From positions 1 to 36,782 of the forward strand of contig DRFF01000112.1 in the NCBI GenBank assembly GCA_011050685.1: DNA of 36,782 bases. The letters run 5' to 3'. The notes under the pieces are model-generated. The model worked only from the letters and a program-made list of their open reading frames with translations, was not told the DNA's origin and made no database searches. Numbering within the stretch: position 1 is the stretch's first letter; each line of letters opens with the position of its first letter. The stretch is from Aurantimonas coralicida (GTDB lineage Bacteria; Pseudomonadota; Alphaproteobacteria; Rhizobiales; Rhizobiaceae). A program made the position numbers and the translations under genes. Shown here piece after piece: positions 29,637-36,782 of the stretch.

Positions 29637-30416
29637 TCAGAGCTTCCAGCCGGAATGGATGGCGGCGATGCCTCCCGACAGGTTGCGATAGGCGACGCGC
29701 TCGAAGCCGGCGGCGCGAATGGCCGCAGCAAAATTCGCCTGGTTGGGAAAGCGCCGGATCGACTCGACCAGATACTCGTAGGATTCGCGATCGTTGGCGA
29801 CGGCCTCGCCGATCCTCGGGATCGCCTTGAACGACCACGCTTCGTAGACCCGGTCGAGAACCGGCATGTCGACCTCGGAAAATTCCAGGCACAGGAACCG
29901 GCCGCCGGGCTTGAGCACCCGATAGGCTTCGCTCAAGGCCTTGTCGATCCGCGGCACGTTACGAATGCCGAAGGCGATCGTGTAGGCATCGAAGCTCATA
30001 TCGGGGAGCTTCAGTTCCTCGGCATTGCCTTCGACGAAAACCAGATTGCCGTCGAGCTGCCGCTTCGCTGCCCGTTCGGCACCGACGCCGAGCATCGAGG
30101 CGTTGATGTCGAGGACAGTGCCCTCGGCGCGCCGCCGCGATGCCTCGACAATGCGGAAGGCGACATCGCCGGTGCCGCCCGCGACGTCGACGAACCGCCA
30201 GCCGGCGCGATGCGGCGGCGCCAGCCAGGCGACCATGGCGCTCTTCCAGGCGCGATGGAGGCCGGCCGACATCAAGTCGTTCATCAGGTCGTAACGCTCG
30301 GCCACGCGGTGGAAGACATCGTTGACGCGCGCCTGCTTCTCCTCCCGGCCTGCCACTGTGGCATAGCCGTAGGAGGTCTCCATCGCTTCGGCTCCGGTGA
30401 CACGGGTTCGCGACAT
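29637..30416 (-). CDS. ubiE: Demethylmenaquinone/2-methoxy-6-polyprenyl-1,4-benzoquinol C-methyltransferase
   Basis: SAM-dependent C-methylation in ubiquinone (and, where present, menaquinone) synthesis. Seen: [20 protein letters not shown] and GLHRAWK, the SAM-binding [34 protein letters not shown] with [15 protein letters not shown], and the C-terminal [15 protein letters not shown]. The ATG at 30416 gives 259 residues; the ATG at 30383 ([10 protein letters not shown]) gives a product closer to many homologues and is a real alternative. First gene of the ubiE–ubiB array, diverging from mutM. Confidence 0.95.
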   Translation of the reverse strand: MSRTRVTGAEAMETSYGYATVAGREEKQARVNDVFHRVAERYDLMNDLMSAGLHRAWKSAMVAWLAPPHRAGWRFVDVAGGTGDVAFRIVEASRRRAEGTVLDINASMLGVGAERAAKRQLDGNLVFVEGNAEELKLPDMSFDAYTIAFGIRNVPRIDKALSEAYRVLKPGGRFLCLEFSEVDMPVLDRVYEAWSFKAIPRIGEAVANDRESYEYLVESIRRFPNQANFAAAIRAAGFERVAYRNLSGGIAAIHSGWKL

Positions 30417-30562
30417 GGGACGGCCCCTTACATTGCATCGCATCGACCGGATGCGGATATTGGAACGGCGAACCCTCGCCGGTCCTGCGAGAGACAGGGA
30501 GCGGCGGAGTTCGACAGGCGCTTCGATCGGAAGCGCTGCATCAATCAGGGACTTAATCGAAA

Positions 30563-31456
30563 ATGCCGGAATTGCCAGAGGTGGAGACGGTGCGCCGCGG
30601 CCTTCTTCCCGTTGTCGAAGGCGCGCGAATCGAGCGGGTGCTGCTCGGGCGGCCCGACCTGCGCTTTCCGCTGCCGGCGCGATTCGCCGAGCGGCTGGGC
30701 GGCCGGCGGATCGAAAGTCTCGGGCGACGGGCCAAATATCTCGTCGCTGACATCGAGGGCGGGCTGGTGCTAGCCATGCATCTCGGCATGTCGGGCTCGT
30801 TCCGGATCGAAGTGCCGCAAGGCGACAGCGTTCCCGGCGCGTTCGCGCATCCGCGGTCCGACGTCCGGCGCCACGATCATGTGCGCTTCGATATGATCAC
30901 ACGCGATCTCGCACCGGCCTCGATCATCTATAATGACCCGCGCCGCTTCGGCTACATGACGCTGATCGAGCGCGCCAAACTGGCGGAACACCCGCATTTT
31001 CGCGGCCTCGGCATCGAACCCACGGGCAACGGGCTGTCCGGACAGGCGCTCGCCCCGCTCTTTGCGGGCCGCAGCGCGCCGCTGAAGTCAGTGCTGCTCG
31101 ACCAGCGGATCATCGCCGGCCTCGGCAACATCTATGTCTGCGAGGCATTGTGGCGGAGCCGCCTGTCGCCGCGGCGGGCTGCCGGAACGCTGGTGAAGAA
31201 GGACGGCACCGCCAGCCAGCGGCTGGAAGCCCTCGCTCTCAATATCCGCGAAACGATCGCCGATGCCATCGCGGCGGGCGGTTCATCGCTGCGCGACTAT
31301 CGCCAAGCGGATGGATCACTCGGCTATTTCCAGCATCGCTTCGCCGCCTACGACCGCGAAGGCGAGCCCTGCCGGAACGCGGCTTGCCGCGGGATCGTCC
31401 GCCGCATCGTCCAGTCGGGGCGCTCGACCTTTTTTTGCCCGGCCTGCCAGCGCTGA
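30563..31456 (+). CDS. mutM: Formamidopyrimidine-DNA glycosylase
   Basis: Base-excision repair of 8-oxoguanine and formamidopyrimidines; glycosylase plus beta/delta lyase. The mature N-terminal proline and glutamate are in [22 protein letters not shown] holds the catalytic lysine; [19 protein letters not shown] and [18 protein letters not shown] are diagnostic. The C-terminal zinc finger is CRNAACRGI … FFCPACQ (CX4C, CX2C), as in other alphaproteobacteria. 297 residues. The lack of a strong ribosome site is unusual but the start is fixed by the required N-terminal proline. Confidence 0.97.
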   Translation: MPELPEVETVRRGLLPVVEGARIERVLLGRPDLRFPLPARFAERLGGRRIESLGRRAKYLVADIEGGLVLAMHLGMSGSFRIEVPQGDSVPGAFAHPRSDVRRHDHVRFDMITRDLAPASIIYNDPRRFGYMTLIERAKLAEHPHFRGLGIEPTGNGLSGQALAPLFAGRSAPLKSVLLDQRIIAGLGNIYVCEALWRSRLSPRRAAGTLVKKDGTASQRLEALALNIRETIADAIAAGGSSLRDYRQADGSLGYFQHRFAAYDREGEPCRNAACRGIVRRIVQSGRSTFFCPACQR

Positions 31457-31588
31457 CGATGGGAAAAGGCGGACGCAGCACGATGTTGCGGGCAGGTCGC
31501 GCGGCTCCAAGCCGGCTGCGCCTGGTTGCTGCCCAGGCCATCCGCCTTGTCGGCGATCACATTCGCCGATCCGCCTTCGTGCCGGATA

Positions 31589-31618
31589 TTGACGGCTCCC
31601 GACGCATCTGCCTATAAG
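31589..31618 (+). promoter_or_regulatory. Putative sigma-70 promoter of rpsT
   Basis: -35 TTGACG (31589-31594), an 18-base spacer and -10 TATAAG (31613-31618), about 120 bases before the rpsT ATG. This is among the closest consensus promoters in the window and fits a highly expressed ribosomal gene with an autoregulated leader. Confidence 0.7.
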
Positions 31619-31740
31619 GGCTCGACTTTCGGCGGCGCTTCATGGCGCGGCCCGTTTTTTCGTGCTGCCGCGTCGCTTGAAGGCGCAAGCCGCACTCCAC
31701 CCGATCCGACCGACACGGTTACGATAGAGAGAGACGATCC

Positions 31741-32010
31741 ATGGCCAATACCCCTTCGGCCAAGAAGGCCACGCGGAAGATCGCGCGGCGTACCGCCATC
31801 AACACCAACCGCCGCAGCCGCGTGCGCACCTTCCTGCGCAACGTCGAAGAGGCGATCACCGCCGGCGACAAGGACGCGGCTGTCTCGGCATTCCGGATTG
31901 CCGAACCGGAACTGATGAGTGCCGTGTCCCACGGTGTGTTTCACAAGAACACGGCGTCGCGGAAGGTCTCCCGCCTTGCCCATCGCGTGAAGACGATCGG
32001 CGCCGCCTGA
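31741..32010 (+). CDS. rpsT: 30S ribosomal protein S20
   Basis: Primary 16S rRNA-binding protein of the small subunit; 89 residues, helical, basic. [37 protein letters not shown] and [19 protein letters not shown] are family blocks. AGAGAGA upstream serves as the ribosome site. It has its own promoter and a strong terminator, so it is monocistronic. Its place upstream of dnaA is conserved in many Rhizobiales; the enoyl-CoA hydratase gene that often lies between mutM and rpsT is not here. Confidence 0.97.
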   Translation: MANTPSAKKATRKIARRTAINTNRRSRVRTFLRNVEEAITAGDKDAAVSAFRIAEPELMSAVSHGVFHKNTASRKVSRLAHRVKTIGAA

Positions 32011-32061
32011 TCTGAACGGCGCGTCACACCCGAGTCGATGACCGGGTGACTGGATGATGAC

Positions 32062-32089
32062 AAAGCCCTGGCTTCGGCCGGGGCTTTTT
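32062..32089 (+). terminator. Rho-independent terminator of rpsT
   Basis: AAAGCCCTGGC – TTCG – GCCGGGGCTTTTT: an 11-bp stem with one G:T-type mismatch, a UUCG tetraloop and a run of five Ts, 51 bases after the rpsT stop. Confidence 0.92.
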
Positions 32090-32153
32090 GATTCCAAGGC
32101 CGAGACTGGCCATCCGATGACAATACGAACGGCCTCAGCGCGGACCACCGCTC

Positions 32154-32431
32154 ATACCAACCTGCGGTGATAGGGACCTGTTCGATGGAGCTGAACGGGC
32201 TTGTCCGGCCAGGAGCGACGCGCAGTTCGATGCGGCGCATCGGGCAAGCGGTGCGACGCCGTCCGGCAAGCCCGAGCAGCCCACCGAAGGCCGGGCACTC
32301 GCCGCGCCTGGATTCGTCACGGGCCTCGCCCGATGCGCCGCATCGCGCGTCGTCCCGCTCCTCGCCATGCATCGACGCCAAGGTGCGGGAAATGGCCGGT
32401 CTAATGGGTTCCTATCGCCGCAGGTTGGTAT
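32154..32431. repeat. Long palindromic intergenic repeat, copy 2
   Basis: A 278-bp element in the same orientation as copy 1 (16051-16316). The first ~217 bases are about 95% identical to copy 1 by eye (about ten differences). The last ~60 differ in the middle (copy 2 has about 12 extra bases) but return to TCGCCGCAG–TTGGTAT. The same 18-bp inner inverted repeat is at 32228-32245 and 32328-32345. It lies between the rpsT terminator and the putative origin region. Both copies are followed by AGGCCGA, so the true unit may extend a few bases to the right. Confidence 0.88.
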
Positions 32432-33169
32432 AAGGCCGACGGAGATCGACAAGCGGGCATCCGCGCCGCGTTCCAGCTCCGCTCGCCACCCGCCCCTGGC
32501 CGTGGGCACCGCGACAATTCGACGGGCACAGTTGGCCCGTCGCCGTTGGCGCATGCCCTGGTTTCGCGATTCGCAGCCGCATTCGCGGGCGTTTTGGTCG
32601 ACTTATCACAGTGCTTTCGCACCCGGCGGACACCGAACCACGCCATCCACAAGACGGGTCCAGAAAAGTGTATCGATTCCAGTCGCTTGCAGAAGGTCAG
32701 TGAACGCTTATGCATTGGCGGTCCGGGAGCTTTTTGAGTTCCCCGGAGTCAAGCAGGCCCGCCACAATTTTTTCATATTTATTCTTCCCCTCCGAGGCGT
32801 CGACGCCGGGATCGGGGAAAGCCCCGTGAGCAAAGTGTTTAGCGTGACATCGCCGCACGACCCGCATGGCGAGTCTGCAACAGGCGCCCTACTCGCATAA
32901 CGATTCAGGCTGGACTCGGCTTGCTCACCGCCGCGCCGTTTCGTAGTTTCCCCCTCGAAGCAAGTGCGGGGAAAGACGAAATGCGGGGACAATCCAGGTT
33001 ATCCAAAACTTCCTGGAATTTGTGGAAGGTTACGACCCTTAGGGTCGCTCCCGCATAAATTTAGTATCCGGTCTTTTCACGATTTATCCGAGTAAAAACG
33101 AGCGTTGGGCGAACCCTGGCGCAGCAAACTTCTGTGCCCATGCGGGACAGAGGCGGGGGACCTTTTTGC
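32432..33169. other. Long non-coding region upstream of the dnaA cluster, possible oriC
   Basis: 738 bases with no convincing gene. It holds six GANTC methylation sites within 350 bases (32568, 32675, 32746, 32871, 32902, 32913), DnaA-box-like 9-mers (TTATCCAAA at 32999-33007, 8 of 9; CCATCCACA at 32643-32651, 7 of 9; weaker TTATCCGAG near 33084) and an AT-rich run in otherwise GC-rich DNA (about 32766-32787). Such features are expected of an alphaproteobacterial origin or a CcrM-regulated dnaA promoter, but no single box is perfect. Confidence 0.45.
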
Positions 33170-33604
33170 ATGTCTAAAGACTACAGAGGCGATGTTTCAC
33201 CTGGGGAGTGCTGGTCAGCGCTCGCAGAGAAACCGGACGCCCTGCTCGTCGACGTCCGCAGCACTGCCGAGTGGGCCTATGTCGGATTGCCGATGCTCTC
33301 TTCGCTCGGCAAGACGCCGCTGCTCGTCGAGTGGCAGAGCTTCCCTTCGATGGCGGTGGATCCAGCCTTCGCGGAGAAGCTCGCCGATCAGGTCAAAAAG
33401 GCGGGCGGCACCCCGGTCTCGCCGATCTTCTTCCTCTGCCGGTCGGGCGTGCGCTCGATCGCCGGCGCCGTGGCGCTAACCGCCCACGGCTTCGAGAATT
33501 GTTTCAACGTCCTCGGCGGCTTCGAAGGGCCGCCGGACGCGGAAGGACATCGCGGGCGGAAAGCCGGTTGGAAAGCGGAGGGTTTGCCTTGGGCACAGAA
33601 TTAG
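33170..33604 (+). CDS. Rhodanese-like domain protein
   Basis: A 144-residue single rhodanese domain: LLVDVRSTAEWAYVGLPML at the front, then PIFFLCRSGVRSIAGAVALT with the active-site cysteine C90 in the CRSGVRS loop, and FENCFNVLGGFEGPPD. Rhodaneses move sulfane sulfur to acceptors such as cyanide or thiols; the physiological acceptor is unknown. The loop length is that of sulfurtransferases rather than Cdc25-like phosphatases. GGGGGA precedes the ATG at 33170. It is 95 bases upstream of dnaA on the same strand, and the dnaA promoter may lie before or inside it. Confidence 0.92.
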   Translation: MSKDYRGDVSPGECWSALAEKPDALLVDVRSTAEWAYVGLPMLSSLGKTPLLVEWQSFPSMAVDPAFAEKLADQVKKAGGTPVSPIFFLCRSGVRSIAGAVALTAHGFENCFNVLGGFEGPPDAEGHRGRKAGWKAEGLPWAQN

Positions 33605-33699
33605 GTCTTCGCCGGCGCATTGCAGCTGTGAGTCCCAACGCGGACGGGACTCACGCGCTGCGCCAATCAACAACCAACAACAATGATTTCGGGGCAGGT

Positions 33700-35172
33700 A
33701 TGGACGGCGGCGCGAGGGGCACAGCAGAGATTATGGAGCGGGTGAACGCCCGGCTGAAAGCGCAACTTGGGCAGGACATCTTCTCCAGCTGGTTCCAACG
33801 GATGAAACTCGAGGCGACCGGCAAGGGGGTCTGCCGCATCTCGGTGCCGACTGCGTTTCTGCGCAGCTGGATTCAGTCACATTACCACGACCTTCTGACC
33901 GAAATCTTCAGCGCCGAAGTGCCAGGAACGCTGCGCGTCGACATCGCGATCCGCAGCGCCGTTCGCGGTGGCGGCGTCACGATTCGCCAGGCGCGCATCG
34001 CGGGCCAGAGCGAGCCGGAGGTGGCGCGGGTTGCGGAACCGGCGCGCAGGGCCGTCGCCGGCTCCCCGGCACCGGCAAAGGCGTTTCTTGGCGGCGACGC
34101 TCGAACCCCTGCTTTATCCCAGAGCGCCGAGTTCGGCTCGCCCCTCGACCCGCGCTACGTTTTCGACACCTTCGTGGAAGGCGCCTCCAACCGGGTCGCC
34201 CTCGCCGCCGCGCGAGCGATCGCGGAGAACGGGCCGCAGTCGGTCCGCTTCAATCCCCTGTTCATCCACGCTGCCGTCGGCCTCGGCAAGACCCACCTGC
34301 TCCAGGCGATCGCCAATGCGGCCTCGCGCCGCGAGGACCGGCCGCGCGTCGTCTATCTGACGGCGGAGTATTTCATGTGGCGTTTCGCGACCGCGATCCG
34401 CGACAACCGCGCCCTCGATCTCAAGGAGACGCTGCGCGGCATCGACATATTGATCATCGACGACACCCAGTTCCTGCAAGGCAAATCGATCCAGCAAGAG
34501 TTCTGTCATCTTCTGAACGCGCTGGTCGATTCGGCGAAACAGGTGATCTGCGCCGCCGACCGCCCGGCGATGGAGCTGGAATCGCTCGACCCGCGAGTCC
34601 GCTCGCGGCTGTCGAACGGCGTCACGCTTCAGATCGCCGTGCCGGACTACGAAATGCGCCGCTCGATCATCGGGAGCCGGGCCGCGGCGATGCGAGCCGA
34701 GGATCCGAGTTTCGATATGCCCGAACGGGTGATCGACACGATCGCCGAGCGCGTCGCCGGCTCCGGTCGCGATCTCGAAGGGGCGTTCAACCAGATCGCC
34801 TTCCGCCACTCCCTCGGCCAGCCGCTCTCGGCGGAACATCTGGACGATCTGCTCAACCAGCTGACCCGGGCCAATATCGAACGGCGGGTTCGCGTCGAGG
34901 ACATCCTGAAATTCGTCTCGCGCCACTACAATGTGACGCGCACCGACCTTTTGTCGGCGCGCCGCACCCGGACCATCGTGCGGCCACGTCAGATCGCCAT
35001 GTATCTCGCCAAGACCATGACGCCGCGCTCGCTCCCCGAGATCGGCCGGCGCTTCGGCGGCCGCGACCACACCACGGTGCTGCACGCGGTGCGCAAGATC
35101 GAGGGCGAACGCGCCAATGACGAGAAGCTGTCGGAGGAGCTCGATCTGATCCGCCGTATGATCGAGGAATAG
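33700..35172 (+). CDS. dnaA: Chromosomal replication initiator protein DnaA
   Basis: AAA+ initiator that binds DnaA boxes and opens oriC. The 490-residue product has domain I (IMERVNARLKAQLGQDIFSS, WFQRMKLEA), a variable linker, the ATPase domain (FIHAAVGLGKTHLLQAIANA; Walker B IDILIIDDTQFL; DPRVRSRLSNGVTLQI) and the C-terminal DNA-binding signature GRDHTTVLHAVRKI. The first Walker A position, usually glycine, is alanine (AAVGLGKT). The open frame extends upstream through the rhodanese gene; I chose the ATG at 33700, while a GTG at 33628 is an alternative. The start is followed immediately by domain I. Confidence 0.96.
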   Translation: MDGGARGTAEIMERVNARLKAQLGQDIFSSWFQRMKLEATGKGVCRISVPTAFLRSWIQSHYHDLLTEIFSAEVPGTLRVDIAIRSAVRGGGVTIRQARIAGQSEPEVARVAEPARRAVAGSPAPAKAFLGGDARTPALSQSAEFGSPLDPRYVFDTFVEGASNRVALAAARAIAENGPQSVRFNPLFIHAAVGLGKTHLLQAIANAASRREDRPRVVYLTAEYFMWRFATAIRDNRALDLKETLRGIDILIIDDTQFLQGKSIQQEFCHLLNALVDSAKQVICAADRPAMELESLDPRVRSRLSNGVTLQIAVPDYEMRRSIIGSRAAAMRAEDPSFDMPERVIDTIAERVAGSGRDLEGAFNQIAFRHSLGQPLSAEHLDDLLNQLTRANIERRVRVEDILKFVSRHYNVTRTDLLSARRTRTIVRPRQIAMYLAKTMTPRSLPEIGRRFGGRDHTTVLHAVRKIEGERANDEKLSEELDLIRRMIEE

Positions 35173-35194
35173 GCCCCGTCCAGATCCAGTAACG

Positions 35195-35259
35195 CAAGCG
35201 GCGGTCGGCGCGCGATGCAGCGCGCCGCTTGAGCTAGAAAGCCGCCGCTTTTGGCTTTC
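35195..35259 (+). other. Two hairpins between dnaA and dnaN
   Basis: Hairpin 1 (35195-35231): inner stem GGCGCGC/GCGCGCC with a six-base loop and outer CAAGC/GCTTG. Hairpin 2 (35237-35259): perfect 7-bp stem GAAAGCC/GGCTTTC. Without a T-run after either, they look like an attenuator or processing site rather than a full terminator, and may set the dnaA:dnaN ratio. Confidence 0.5.
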
Positions 35260-35346
35260 CATGTGCGGTGCAAATCATTAAGACCATCGAACCCGGAACC
35301 GGCGCCGCCTCCCGTGGCGCCTGCCCCGAACAAAACGGCCTTCGTC

Positions 35347-36471
35347 ATGCGTATCATCATCGAACGATCCAACCTCCTGAAGTCGCTGGCCCACGTCCAC
35401 CGGGTCGTCGAACGCCGCAACACCATCCCGATTCTGTCGAATGTGCTGTTGAAGACCGAGGACGGCGCGCTTCGCCTGAAGGCCACAGATCTCGATCTGG
35501 AGATCACCGAAAGCGTCGCGGCCACCGGCGAGCAGGAGGGCGCGACGACGGTGCCGGCGCATCTGCTCTACGACATCGTGCGCAAGCTGCCGGACGGCGC
35601 CGAGGTCAAGCTGTCGACCAATCCCGACGGCAACCAGATGACGGTCTCGTCGGGCCGCTCGAATTTCCGTCTCCAGTGCCTGCCCGAATCGGACTTTCCC
35701 GATATCACCGCCGGAACGCTGAGCCACGCCTTCACGATCAAGGCGGCGGAATTCGCGCGGCTGATCGACCGGACGCATTTCGCCATCTCCACAGAGGAGA
35801 CGCGCTACTATCTCAACGGCATCTTCCTCCACACGATCGAAGCGGACGGCGACCTCAAGCTGCGGGCGGTTGCCACCGACGGCCATCGTCTGGCGCGCGC
35901 CGAGATGGCGGCGCCAGCCGGATCGGAGGGCATGCCCGGCATCATCATACCGCGCAAGACCGTGGGGGAGCTGCAAAAATTGCTCGGCGACGGCGAGGAC
36001 GACGCGGCGATCGAGGTCGAACTGTCCGACGCCAAGATCCGCGTCACCATCGGCCCGGTCGTCCTGACCTCGAAGCTGATCGACGGCACCTTTCCTGATT
36101 ACCAGCGCGTCATCCCGCAGAACAACGACAAGGCGCTGACCCTCGACCGGCAGAGCTTTTCGGCCGCCGTCGACCGGGTGTCGACGATTTCGTCCGAGCG
36201 CGGACGCGCGGTCAAGCTCGCGGTCAGCGATTCCCAGTTGACCCTCACCGTCAACTCGCCCGATTCGGGCACGGCGACCGAGGAACTGGCGGTCGGCTAC
36301 GATTCTGATGACATCGAGATCGGTTTCAACGCGCGTTATCTTCTCGACATCACCGGGCAGCTCACCGGCGACGAAGCCGTCTTCATGCTTGCCGATGCCG
36401 GTTCCCCCACGCTCATCAAGGACGGCGGCGACGACGCGACGCTTTACGTCCTGATGCCGATGCGGGTCTGA
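35347..36471 (+). CDS. dnaN: DNA polymerase III beta sliding clamp
   Basis: Ring-shaped processivity clamp; 374 residues with three tandem folds. MRIIIERSNLLKSLAHVHRV, RRNTIPILSNVLLKTEDG, FAISTEETRYYLNGIFLH, AVATDGHRLARAEM, IIPRKTVGELQKLLGD and the C-terminal TLYVLMPMRV are family blocks. The frame is open from 35251, but the ATG at 35347 gives the canonical N-terminus; its ribosome site is poor. It lies 174 bases after dnaA and 14 bases before the likely recF start. Confidence 0.97.
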   Translation: MRIIIERSNLLKSLAHVHRVVERRNTIPILSNVLLKTEDGALRLKATDLDLEITESVAATGEQEGATTVPAHLLYDIVRKLPDGAEVKLSTNPDGNQMTVSSGRSNFRLQCLPESDFPDITAGTLSHAFTIKAAEFARLIDRTHFAISTEETRYYLNGIFLHTIEADGDLKLRAVATDGHRLARAEMAAPAGSEGMPGIIIPRKTVGELQKLLGDGEDDAAIEVELSDAKIRVTIGPVVLTSKLIDGTFPDYQRVIPQNNDKALTLDRQSFSAAVDRVSTISSERGRAVKLAVSDSQLTLTVNSPDSGTATEELAVGYDSDDIEIGFNARYLLDITGQLTGDEAVFMLADAGSPTLIKDGGDDATLYVLMPMRV

Positions 36472-36485
36472 TTGCCGCGACGGTC

Positions 36486-36782
36486 TTGACCGGGGAACGC
36501 CAAACCGGCGACGCGGCCGGGACACAATCCGGCTTACCGGTCGTCCGACTGAGCGAATTGCGGCTTGCCGATTTTCGCAATTACGAGACCCTGCGCCTGA
36601 CCTTCGACCGGGGTTTCGTGGCCTTCGTCGGCGATAACGGCGCTGGCAAGACCAATCTCATCGAGGCGGTGTCGCTGCTGACGCCGGGACGCGGCCTGCG
36701 CCGGGCGACCTATCAGGACATCGCGCGCAAGGACGGCAGCGGCGGGTTTTCCATTCGCGCCGGGCTGGTTTCGCTCCAGAGC
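36486..36782 (+). CDS. recF: DNA replication and repair protein RecF, 5' part only
   Basis: SMC-like ATPase that loads RecA at gaps. The window holds the N-terminal ~99 codons: VVRLSELRLADFRNYETLRL, then the Walker A in FVGDNGAGKTNLIEAVSLL and TPGRGLRRATYQDIARKDGS. The frame is open to the window end. I give the TTG at 36486 as the first plausible start in frame; it would put ~19 extra residues before the usual N-terminus and has no good ribosome site, so the start is uncertain. Confidence 0.92.
   Translation, partial: MTGERQTGDAAGTQSGLPVVRLSELRLADFRNYETLRLTFDRGFVAFVGDNGAGKTNLIEAVSLLTPGRGLRRATYQDIARKDGSGGFSIRAGLVSLQS

Noticed and set aside
28026-30773. Very long plus-strand frame (915 codons) across ubiB and ubiE
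   Set aside because: It is antisense to two well-conserved genes, is rich in Arg/His/Gln/Asp as expected for a mirror frame in GC-rich DNA, and has no recognisable domain.
31457-31740. Missing enoyl-CoA hydratase remnant between mutM and rpsT
   Set aside because: The interval is too short and no frame shows crotonase motifs; it holds the rpsT promoter instead.
33208-33699. N-terminal extension of dnaA through the rhodanese gene
   Set aside because: The segment is the rhodanese gene read in another frame; DnaA homology begins only after 33700.

Overview
The window is GC-rich, densely coded chromosomal DNA of an alphaproteobacterium, most likely order Hyphomicrobiales (Rhizobiales). The case rests on the rpsT–dnaA–dnaN–recF block beside mutM/ubiE/ubiB/coaBC/dut, GANTC (CcrM-type) sites upstream of dnaA, a DUF3563-like small protein, an alphaproteobacterial rpsU, a SigK/RskA-like regulatory pair and dispersed palindromic intergenic repeats. 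No rRNA, tRNA, CRISPR array or complete insertion sequence was seen. The family or genus cannot be fixed from the sequence alone.

Layout. 1–4634 (minus): a branched-chain 2-oxoacid dehydrogenase operon, E1alpha–E1beta–E2–E3, with E3 running off the left edge and a palindromic element between the two E1 genes. 4736–6234 (minus): an ECF sigma factor, its RskA-type membrane anti-sigma factor and a two-helix micro-membrane protein. 6343–7806: betaine aldehyde dehydrogenase. 8068–10226: small stress-type or unknown proteins and a potassium-channel-like protein with a C-terminal zinc ribbon. 10323–13141: an arsenic cluster (arsR, a broken LMW-phosphatase-type arsC, a glutaredoxin-type arsC, arsB), in which arsB reads through into the antisense of the convergent gnd. 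12764–15927 (minus): gnd and an ABC-2 export pair. 16051–16316: first copy of a ~270 bp palindromic repeat. 16388–20461 (minus): DUF3563-like and DUF1232 proteins, a GreA-like factor and gyrB, with a parS-like site at 17140.

20645–25539: a cytochrome P450, cold-shock protein, a Lys/Ala-rich small protein, rpsU with a TTG start and a tail, cysK (minus) and a GGDEF protein. 25553–30416 (minus): ubiE–ubiB, then vapB–vapC–coaBC–dut joined by 4-nt overlaps; the toxin–antitoxin pair sits inside a housekeeping array. 30563–36782 (plus): mutM, rpsT with a clear promoter and terminator, the second repeat copy, a ~740 bp region that may hold oriC, a rhodanese-domain protein, dnaA, dnaN and the start of recF.

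Most of the window is housekeeping. The parts that reward attention are the pair of long palindromic repeats (~95% identical over most of their length, ~16 kb apart, one next to the putative origin), the decayed-and-replaced arsenate reductase and run-on ArsB, the vapBC insertion coupled to coaBC, the zinc-ribbon channel, the parS-like and origin-like signals, and two sub-60-residue genes. I did not find a convincing new multi-gene defence or biosynthetic system.
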